From positions 9,621,395-9,685,394 of the forward strand of contig NC_065878.1 in NCBI RefSeq assembly GCF_933775445.1: a stretch of 64,000 nucleotides of DNA, written 5' to 3'. The notes beneath the pieces are model-generated. The model searched no databases. It was not told the DNA's origin and was given only the letters and a program-made list of their open reading frames with translations. The DNA comes from Argentina anserina. Taxonomy: Eukaryota; Streptophyta; Magnoliopsida; Rosales; Rosaceae. Positions 56,281-64,000 of this stretch are shown here, piece after piece (positions within the stretch are counted from its first letter, which is position 1; every line of letters begins with the position of its first letter). A program made the translations under genes and the position numbers.

Positions 56281-57905
56281 AAAGACGATTAGGTATATAT
56301 GTTGGCTATAATTCCCCAATGATTGTCCGCTACTTAGAACTAACCATCGGAGATCTCTTTACTGCAAGATTTGCAAATTGTCACTTTGATGAGATATGCT
56401 TCCCGTCGTTAGGGGGAGATGGGAATGTTATCATTCCAAATGAACGTTAGGAATTGACGTGGTGTGTCCCCACTATGTCTCATTATGATCCTCGCACTGC
56501 TCAAAGCGAGTTAGAAGTGCAACGCATTATCGACCTCCAGAAAGTCGCGGATTCGATGTCTGACGGCTTTATATATATTTCTAAAGTGACGAGATCGAAC
56601 ATACCCGCTGCAAATGAACCGGCACTGTTGGATGTCCCTGACAGTGGGACGGAGGCCGGCGGCGGCACCACCGTACGTCGTGGTGTTACCGGCGCCCCTT
56701 GTGGCGACGATGCCGAGATGGCCCGGTATGGAGCAGCTTCAGCCTCGGCTCCTCAAAGGAAAAGGGAGAGACCGATAAACTCTAGGGATTCAAAACCTAG
56801 AAAGAAGCGAATGACTAAGGCACAGCGCGTCATCAACGATGAATCACCATCGTATGAAGTTGTCTCTGATTACATCTATGTCCATGAATCAACTCAAGTG
56901 TTACCGTGGGACGCTATGGAACCTTGTTTGATGCCAGAGAACAACGAAATCTCAGTGAACTACACAAGTGAGCAGTCGGTCCGAAACCGAGCCACTACAC
57001 GCATTGATGACGTTTTCGCTTATTCCGTTGCACATGAAATCATATTTGAAGACGATGTTGAACCTCGCTCTGTAGCTGAATGCGAACGCAAAGCAGATTG
57101 GCCGAAGTGGAAGGAAGCAATCCAAGCAGAACTTAACTTATTACCGAAGAGAGAAGTCTTCGGAAAGGTTGAATTGACTCCAAGAGATGTCAAACCAGTT
57201 GGACATAAATGGGTCTTCGTTCATAAGCGTAATGAGATGAACGAGATCGTACGTTATAAGGCAAGACTCGTGGCGCAAGGATTCTCACAACGACCTGGCA
57301 TTGACTATGAAGAGACTTCTTCTCATGTTATGTACATCATTACCTTCCGCTACCTTATTAGTCTGGTAGTGTCTGAAAGACTAAATATGCAACTTATGGA
57401 TGTGGTCACAGCTTATCTCTATGGGGATCTTGACGCAGAGATATACATGAAAGCTCTAGAGGGACTACCTTTACCTCCATCAAGTGCCTCCAGACCACGG
57501 AGTGCTCACACAATTAGATTACGTCATTCGTTGTCCGGGTTGAAGCAATCCGGAAAAATGTGGTACAATCAGTTGCATCGATACTTGGTGAGAAGAGGAT
57601 ATAGGAATGATGAACTATGCCCATGCGTGTTCATACGAAAGACATATTCCGGATTCATCATCGTTGCGGTCTACGTTGATGACATGAAAATAATTGGTAC
57701 TCTTGATGAGAATGAAGAGACCGTGTCTTATTTGAAGTCGGAATTTGAGATGAAAGACCTAGGGAGGACGAAATTTTGTCTCGGCCTTGAGCTTGTGCAT
57801 GGGGCCGACAACATCTTTGTCCATCAGTCGAATTACACCCAAAAGATGCTTCGACGTTTCAATATGGATCTATGCAGTCCATTGTCTACTCCCATGGTCG
57901 TCTGA
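56281..57905 (+). pseudogene. Reverse transcriptase of the copia element
   Basis: A linker with a Gly/Ala/Pro-rich GC patch (56640-56760) leads to the RT: WKEAIQAELNLLPKREVFGK, GHKWVFVHKRNEMNEIVRYK, ARLVAQGFSQRPGIDYEET, LMDVVTAYLYGDLDAEIYM, LSGLKQSGKMWYNQLHRYL and the catalytic VAVYVDDMKIIG. The frame from 56454 is open for 483 codons and ends at a TGA (57903-57905), after which the same frame continues into RNase H. Motifs are intact apart from that stop. Confidence 0.85.
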
Positions 57906-58834
57906 AGTCTAGATATCAAGAATGATCCATTCCGTCCTAAAGAGGATGATGAAAAAGTTTTTGGTCCTGAAGTTCCATACCTTAGTGAAATTGGGGCACT
58001 ATTGTATCTTACTCAATGCACTAGACCGGACATATCTTTCGTAGTGAACTTATTAGCTAGATTTAGCTATGCGCCTACACTACGTCATTGGAATGGAATC
58101 AAGCATTTGTTTTGGTACTTGAAATGTTCCCTTGACATGAGATTATTCTACCCCTATTACAGAGAGAACACCGCCACGGTATCTCCCCACACCACCGCCG
58201 TCGTTGACCCCGACCTTGCCGCCGTATGCCGCAACAATGCCGCCGGCCACCATGGCATGGAGACCCTGCACGGTGCCGAGAGCAGCAACCGGTCCCGTGC
58301 AGCTCCTTCCCCCGATGCAAAGACTCCAAACAACTTGTTAGTTGGTTATGCCGACGCATGGTACCTCTCTGACCCTCATAAGGCTCGTTCTCAAACCGGT
58401 TATGTGTTTACCATTGGGAATACAGCGATATCTTGGAGATCCACGAAGCAAACTCTTGTTGCTACTTCTTCGAATCACGCGGAGATCATCGCTCTCCATG
58501 AAGCAGTTAAAGAATGTGTTTGGCTACGATCACTTGTTCGTCATATTCGTGATTATTGTGGATAGTCTCTACAACTGATCAACCTACGTGCATTTATGAA
58601 GATAATGCAGCTTGCATAGAGCAGACAAAGTTAGGTTTCATCAAGGGAGACAACACCAAGCATATTTCGCCCAAGTTCTTCTACAACGTTCAACAACAGA
58701 AGTTCTTGAATGTTCAGATAAATCAAGTGAGTTCAGAATCCAATGTTGCGGATTTGTTCACCAAGTCTTTGCCTAAATCTAATTTTGTGAAACATGTGAA
58801 GAGCATTGGCATGCGTCGTTTATTGGAACTTTAG
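57906..58834 (+). pseudogene. RNase H of the copia element, with GC-rich insert
   Basis: GALLYLTQCTRPDISFVVNL opens the connection. The RNase H motifs follow: GYADAWYLSDPHKARSQTGY, TSSNHAEIIALHEAVKE and, in a second frame, CIYEDNAACIEQTKLGFIKG and VADLFTKSLPKSNF. Between RLFYPYYREN and LLVGYADA there is a GC-rich stretch of about 45 codons (58165-58325) rich in Ala, Arg and His that copia RNase H does not usually have. Confidence 0.8.
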
Positions 58835-59007
58835 AGTTTGGTAGACTTCAGGGGGAGTCTACATCACATGTTAAGATCTTTAAGTAGTTGGTGTGTTGTG
58901 CTCTTTTTCCCTTCGATCAAGCTTTTTGTTTTACCTAAGAGGTTTTTGTTTTGCTTGACAAGGTTTTTACCGAGGCAACGTTGTGCGCCATGCAACACAA
59001 GGGGGAG
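58835..59007 (+). other. 3' untranslated region and polypurine tract of the copia element
   Basis: It ends aacacaagggggag directly before the LTR, the plus-strand primer site. An 84-codon frame here is not considered real. Confidence 0.6.
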
Positions 59008-59189
59008 TGTTCTGGGAGAATTACTATTCTACCCTTGTGTGTGTCTTAGCCTAATAGGTTTCCTGTTAGGAGATAGATTAACATCTCCGTAATAGATTAG
59101 GACTCCGAATCCTACGGGATTGTGGTTTTTGTAATGCCTATATATAGGCCCCCATATCATTCAATAATACACAAATATTTCATCCTGCA
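59008..59189 (+). repeat. 3' LTR of the copia element
   Basis: It starts TGTTCTGGGAGAATTAC and ends TTTCATCCTGCA. Confidence 0.85.
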
Positions 59190-59559
59190 TCAAAATGATC
59201 TTTTTCGGTGAAAATTAAGGAATGAATTGATTGTTTGAATCTCCCGCTTAATTTTCCATCAAAATATATAGTAATTTAAATTTCCCTGTAAATTTTCTTA
59301 TTTTAATTGTTTCTAAAAAATAAATTCTTAGTTTTGATAATTTAATTTGTTTTTAATTTTCTAAATTATTACATGCACATATTTTGATCATTCAACATAC
59401 ATGCAAAATGTTATTGAATAATTGGGGTGTGTATCAAGAGTTTATGGGTGTGTATTTAAAGCTTCTCCTACTATAATTATGTTGCCCATGTAAAAAGTGA
59501 TTTACCAAATTAAAATATATCAAGGAGAGTTAAAACTGGAAGACAAAAAAAAACATTAA
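59190..59559. other. AT-rich DNA with the right half of a split inverted repeat
   Basis: gtgtgtatttaaagcttctcct (about 59450) is the inverted partner of the sequence near 51030. gaattgattgtttga also occurs on both sides of the copia element (51806, 59223). Confidence 0.35.
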
Positions 59560-59733
59560 TCTCTATTATTATAAAGCCTAAAATACCTTTCGTATCAAAC
59601 ATTACTATATAAAAAGATTATCCTTTAACAAAAAACATTACAAATGACTGGCGTTCTTCAATTAACAAATAACCGATGTGATAGACGGATACGATTTATA
59701 AATAACACGTGCATCGCACGGTCACGAGTCTAG
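59560..59733 (+). mobile_element. Small non-autonomous Helitron, 174 bp
   Basis: It starts TCTCTATTATTATAAAG after A and ends with hairpin cgtgc-atc-gcacg, nine bases, and CTAG before T. All Helitron rules are met: TC start, CTRR end, insertion between A and T, hairpin near the 3' end. There is no coding capacity. Confidence 0.75.
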
Positions 59734-60810
59734 TATCTTAAAGAGAGAATGGGGAATGTGTATATAGTGAATGCTCCAACAAATTTATCTTCAAATTATC
59801 TTTAGTTAATTGCGAAGTTAAATGATAACGGTTAAAAAACTTAGAAAAATTTGGGGACGCACTTTGTGTAGCAATAACACTACTGTGTCGGGTATGGTTG
59901 CAAATGTAAACTATATATGCATGTATTCCATCCGAACCTTGCCCGCCGGGGCTTGAACCCCCTCTTGCATTTGAACCCTCTCTTGCATCTCGTGCGTGTT
60001 CCGTCACTCAAGTTTAATTGAAGGGGTGAGCACGTCCCATAGAAACCGTATTCTTGCAACCTGGCAAAATGATCTCTCATTCTCTCTTATTCCATGACTC
60101 CAATTTCATCTGAAAACCCTCAGTCCTCAGACCTCTCAGATTTCATGCTGTAGGTCCACTCCATCGTATATTTATGCCGGGAAATGAGTTTTCAGAGTTC
60201 AATCAAAAAGATACCAAGAGTTAGAAACCGTTATGTTAACAACTGGAATTTGAATAGGAAACCATTATGTCAAACATTGGAAGAGGAAACCATGTATCCT
60301 GACTGCATATGATAATTTGAATACCCGGCTACAATGTTACAGAATTGCCCAATACTGTATCGAGGCTGTTTTGTAGAATATTTTCCTTTCTCTTTGTTTC
60401 GATAAATAACCTATCTTCACAGAATGTACAACCCGTTTGACCACCACAAAATTACGGGAAATTAAATTAACAAATATCGGTCAGTAAAGCTTACACATTT
60501 GCTGTATAAACCTAGAGTAGCATCTACCAGTCCACATCCTCGTCCTTCAAGCTTCCTTTCAGCAGTCAGCTGGAATTTTTTTTCCAGATGAACAGGATAA
60601 CTGTGTAGCCACAAAGCCCAGATTGCTACTAGGGGCTGATCCACAATTTGAAATTGAGGCTTGGTGTTTGGGCAACTCATTATGTCAACCTGCATAGAGG
60701 AAGGGCGATGGGATATTATAACAAAGCTGGATCCGGATCATATATATTTGAAAAAAAAAAAACCCACTATTTACACTTATTTAACTTACAGATATTTGTC
60801 AACCTCCGAA
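59734..60810. other. Intergenic DNA and probable 3'-UTR of the RGP1 gene
   Basis: No domain is recognisable. Short frames at 59738-60007 and 60462-60695 lack support. The last few hundred bases are probably the 3'-UTR of the minus-strand gene. Confidence 0.35.
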
Positions 60811-61349
60811 TTATGCACCAACAGTTCCGAGGAGAGACTTCTCATTTCGCGACTGACCATTAGGTCCCACACCTGGAGGTGCATGGACAACGATTGGAAG
60901 AATCCACTCACATTTGTCTCTTCCCTCTACAAGAAGAGGATGATCATACCTGGATATTAAAAGATCACCATCGTCAGAAAATAAAGGATATCAGGAACAG
61001 CTGAACTAGGATCATTAGAAATCTGTGATCGACACACAAACTTTTTATAGGTGTATACCCCCGAGTAATAGAGAAATTATGTATCAGGCTAAACTCCAAA
61101 CCAGAACTTCTTGTGATAAATAAACCTCTAGCACATTAAAGTTTGGTTATGAAGAAGCTTATAAATGATGCTACATTTTTCTTACCTGGTCCAGTCAACA
61201 TTCTTTGGAGTGGTAAAAAATTCAAACCGAAGCACCCATTTTATAGATACATGAGGAGTGGAAAAAGACATGGGCCCATCCATAGGAATGGAAAAGAGAA
61301 AACTTGTCTGCACTAAATCGGCAACAACCTCGTAGTGATCACTCTGAAC
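60811..61349 (-). CDS. RGP1: RGP1 homologue (RAB6-GEF complex partner), last two exons
   Basis: RGP1 with RIC1 activates Rab6-type GTPases at the Golgi. The minus-strand exon 61349-61186 encodes VQSDHYEVVADLVQTSFLFS, IPMDGPMSFSTPHVSIKWVL and RFEFFTTPKNVDWTR. A GT-AG intron (61185-60950) follows, and exon 60949-60811 encodes YDHPLLVEGRDKCEWILPIV and VHAPPGVGPNG to GTVGA and a stop. The junction AG|G restores Arg. This matches the conserved C-terminal Rgp1 region of plant homologues. Both exons are open with intact splice sites, so the gene looks functional. Earlier exons lie to the right; none is identified with confidence by 64000. Confidence 0.85.
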
Positions 61350-62573
61350 CTACAAAAGATAACAAGACATATGACACACGGGAGATAGGTAAAGCATTGA
61401 AATGACTTGTGAAAAGCCATTAGCCTCCTATAATTGATACATTACACCCCAGAGGCTCAAATATTTCATTTTTGCATAAAATATTTACTTTATTCCTGAA
61501 TTTACTCAATAATTACTTGGCTTTCCATCATCACAATGAGCAATTAAATAATTTAGGATTAATACATTGAAGCAATGTAAAAACAAACATGCCAAATGAT
61601 TACTACACCGCTTCATAATCAGATCCAATCTAGTTCATGCGACTGACAGAAAATTTTACAACAAAAAGAAGCAGAAAAGTAATAAATTAAAGAACCCTAC
61701 ACTGGATGAGGACAACCGTGGGGTTATTTTGTTTTAATGGTCTTAAAAGGGTGACAAAGGTTCTTTGGGAAATGAGTTCAGGTTAATGAGACGGGGATTG
61801 AAGAGAAGGGTATATAGTGTCTGGAATTACACCAGAAGGGTTCATATAATCACACTTCGCACCACGGTTCTTTTAATCTCTGAAATTACTCAACAATCTT
61901 ATTAACCATATCTAGCAATACATCGTAGCTCTTATAATCGTACCAGGGTTCTTGAAATTTCACAAATTACTCAACAATCTCATTCACCATGTCCAGCAAT
62001 AAGTAGTGGACCTTATCTAGAGCTCTCGAATGAACCAGAAACAAACTTGATACCCATATAAACAGCTTCTAGGAAATTTTAATAGTCAAATCATTAAAGA
62101 TCCAAAAGAAATGGCTTAGAAAACTATAAACATGCATCTTAAATGAAACATCCAGAAGACATATGAAAATTATGTAGAAACTAGAAGATTAGCAAATCTA
62201 AATAATTGCTGCCTCTTCTAATTATTCTCTCTTTGTCCTTTCAAGCATTTCAAAAAGGCCAACAAGTCTACATCATTACATCTGATCTCCATCAACTCTG
62301 CCTCACTTGACCCTCTGGCAAATTGAAGCCCAGATACAGCTCATAAAGAGCAGGAATAAGGTGGATCAACTCTTCTTTATTTAGGTGCAAGTTGAAAAAC
62401 ATGATCGGCTCTTATGGGTAAGAGAGGTGGTATTTATAAAAGGCCGATGCATAGTTAATGGTGGTTTTCTTTGTATGTTCCTTGATCATGGTATCTGTAT
62501 GGTGTCAGGTCAAATGTAATAATTGAACTGATTACAAGGTTTAAAAGAATGTCTAGAGCATACAGATTGCTAT
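61350..62573. other. Intron or intergenic DNA, no gene seen
   Basis: It is probably part of an RGP1 intron. A region near 62215-62400 has mixed composition but is closed in all frames. Confidence 0.35.
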
Positions 62574-62924
62574 GGAAAAAAAGCCAATTTGCACCCTAAA
62601 CTTAGCCATAATTGTCAGTTTGCACCCCGAACTTGCATTTAAGTCAATTTACTTCCTAAACTTGGTAAAAATTACCGATTTGCATCCGTTAAATTTAATG
62701 TTTTCCATCTAATTTTAAGTCACATGTCATTATATATTTATTCATATTTAATAATGAAATAAATTAATAAAATTACTTAAAAGAAACACTTGCTGCTATG
62801 TTTTTTTGTTTTTTTTCGAAACATGTTATTGATTTATATATTTATTATGTTACGTGATATGGTTTGTTAAAAGATATTAGAAAAATATAAATAAATACAT
62901 AGAAAATTAAAACTAAATGTGTAC

Positions 62925-62955
<31 letters not shown>

Positions 62956-63295
62956 CACAACACACTATATTTGAATGAGTGGGTATGTTGAATATATAAT
63001 TCAAAGTAGGGTTAAGTATGTAGAAAAAAAATGTAAATAAATAATATGATTAAAAAAATAATCCTCCTTTTAAAGAATATTTTTATTTTTTAAGAAAAAT
63101 ACAAATAAAAATGACAGCATTACCCCTCATGTGCATGACATGTGATGCAAAATTGAATAGAAACAGTTAAATTTAACGGATGGGGTGCAAAACGGCAATT
63201 TTTACCAAGTTATGAGGTAAATTGAATCAAATGCAAATTCGGAGTGCAAATTAACAATTTCAGCCAAATTTAGAGTGTATTTTGGCAATTTTGCC
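62574..63295. mobile_element. MULE-type MITE with long inverted arms, 722 bp
   Basis: Flanks gattgctat (62565-62573) and gattgctac (63296-63304) are an 8/9 target duplication. The arms of about 170 bp start GGaaaaaaaGCCAATTTGCACC and, inverted, GGCAAAATTGCCAAAAT, with cttggtaaaaatt and tccgttaaatttaa shared further in. The middle is AT-rich with a (TA)n run (62933-62954). This is the Mutator-like type common in dicots. Confidence 0.78.
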
Positions 63296-64000
63296 GATTG
63301 CTACAGATCCCCTTGGCCCATATAAGAGATCTGGGTCCTAATTAGTCGAGCTAGTAAAAGTCAGCTAATAACTCTAGAATAAAAAGACCCAAATAAAACA
63401 TTGTTTTAAGCTGACATCAAAGAAAAATAGCCTTGCCACTTCAAAGTCTTTTAGCTTTTTAGCATGAGAAAGGATGTATTCTTAAAAATAATTGGTTACA
63501 GAAAAAATGCCAAAGAGGATGACATCTCTAGGGAACTAAATACTACCAAACAACTATGACGAAATATATGAATTGTTCTAGCCTTCCCTACAGTCGTATA
63601 CCAGTCTCCGGTACGAAAATTATCAATAAATGAAATTTCTGTGAACAGGATCTAACCCGCAAAGCCTTCCCCTCTGCTCCCTGTAGCTCTCTTCAATTTC
63701 TATTGATACATTACTAGAAACTCCAGCCAACACTCCAGATGTTCCATAACCTCACCCTTTTCAATTTTGAAAGCTTTGTGTATATCTTCAATTAACTTCT
63801 GGTCACCTGTTCCTCCAATGTCCAATGACACTAAATTTCTTACAGGTTTAATGATCTTTAGCATGCATTTATCATTCCTTACTTACTAATACACCCATTT
63901 TATCATCTTTCATTTTCATGTAGTCCTGTGTCCCATACGTATGTTCATAGTTTGCTAGGGTTCATGATCTACCCACTGCCTGTAACTGCCATAACAACTG
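63296..64000. other. Probable intron DNA with exon-like segments on the minus strand
   Basis: On the minus strand, about 63840-63760 reads NLVSLDIGGTGDQKLIEDIH and KAFKIEK before a gtgag donor. About 63750-63640 reads GTSGVLAGVSSNVSIEIEES and YREQRGRLCGLDPVH. The two are in different frames, and neither matches the RGP1 region I would expect here. Function unknown. Confidence 0.25.

Larger units (their letters stand above)
51909..59189 (+). mobile_element. Full-length copia retrotransposon, 181-bp LTRs
   Basis: Two LTRs about 95% alike (eight substitutions and one indel counted by eye) flank gag, protease, integrase, RT and RNase H in copia order. One long frame (55536-58565) has only a few stops, so the insertion is fairly recent. 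Flanks tacct and tcaaa show no target duplication, which may mean a later rearrangement. Confidence 0.85.

Noticed and set aside
58838..59092. 84-codon frame after copia RNase H as an env-like gene
   Set aside because: It runs through the polypurine tract into the LTR and has no signal or domain support.

Overview
This window is plant nuclear DNA, almost certainly from a dicot. It is dominated by LTR retrotransposons of plant lineages with iMet or other tRNA-type primer sites, and it carries PIF/Harbinger, MULE, CACTA-like and Helitron pieces. The few host exons have GT-AG introns and match plant RGP1, ORC1 and a 2-oxoglutarate dioxygenase. No bacterial-type operons, CRISPR arrays or complete structural RNA genes are visible. 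The family of plant cannot be fixed from the sequence alone.

Layout. 1-9452: an Athila-like Ty3 element, entering at the last 40 bp of its 5' LTR and complete to its 3' LTR, with gag, protease, RT, RNase H and integrase all present but broken. 9453-11460: unassigned DNA with one small CACTA-like terminal-inverted-repeat element. 11461-26395: a chromodomain-bearing Ty3 element whose 3' LTR is split by two later insertions. The first (16797-19115) is a PIF/Harbinger-type transposon flanked by TTA that carries a piece of a host ORC1 gene with introns. The second (19272-26224) is flanked by a perfect 5-bp duplication (atcaa) but has two different LTRs: a Cassandra-type LTR with 5S rRNA-like sequence on the left and a 3.4-kb Tekay/Del-type LTR on the right.

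26396-42400 is mostly non-coding. It holds two oppositely oriented Helitron 3' ends, parts of an unidentified multi-exon gene on the minus strand (31078-35300) with a 2.26-kb solo LTR in one intron, microsatellites and a copia fragment. 42435-49344 is the 5' part of a 2-oxoglutarate/Fe(II) dioxygenase gene, cut in its first exon by a gag-bearing, internally deleted SIRE-like copia element with a perfect ggatt duplication. 49550-51655 is a cluster of MITEs. 51909-59189 is a full-length, fairly young copia element with 181-bp LTRs and an apparent leader intron. 59560-59733 is a complete 174-bp Helitron. 60811-61349 holds the last two exons of a host RGP1 gene on the minus strand, followed upstream by introns and a 722-bp MULE-type MITE.

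The strongest unusual signal is the element with mismatched LTRs at 19272-26224. Its breakpoint lies at the shared iMet primer site, as expected if a Cassandra plus-strand strong-stop DNA was transferred onto a Tekay minus strand during reverse transcription. Next in interest are the transposon-captured ORC1 fragment, the retrotransposon-split dioxygenase exon, and the solo LTR sitting 16 bp from a splice-donor exon.
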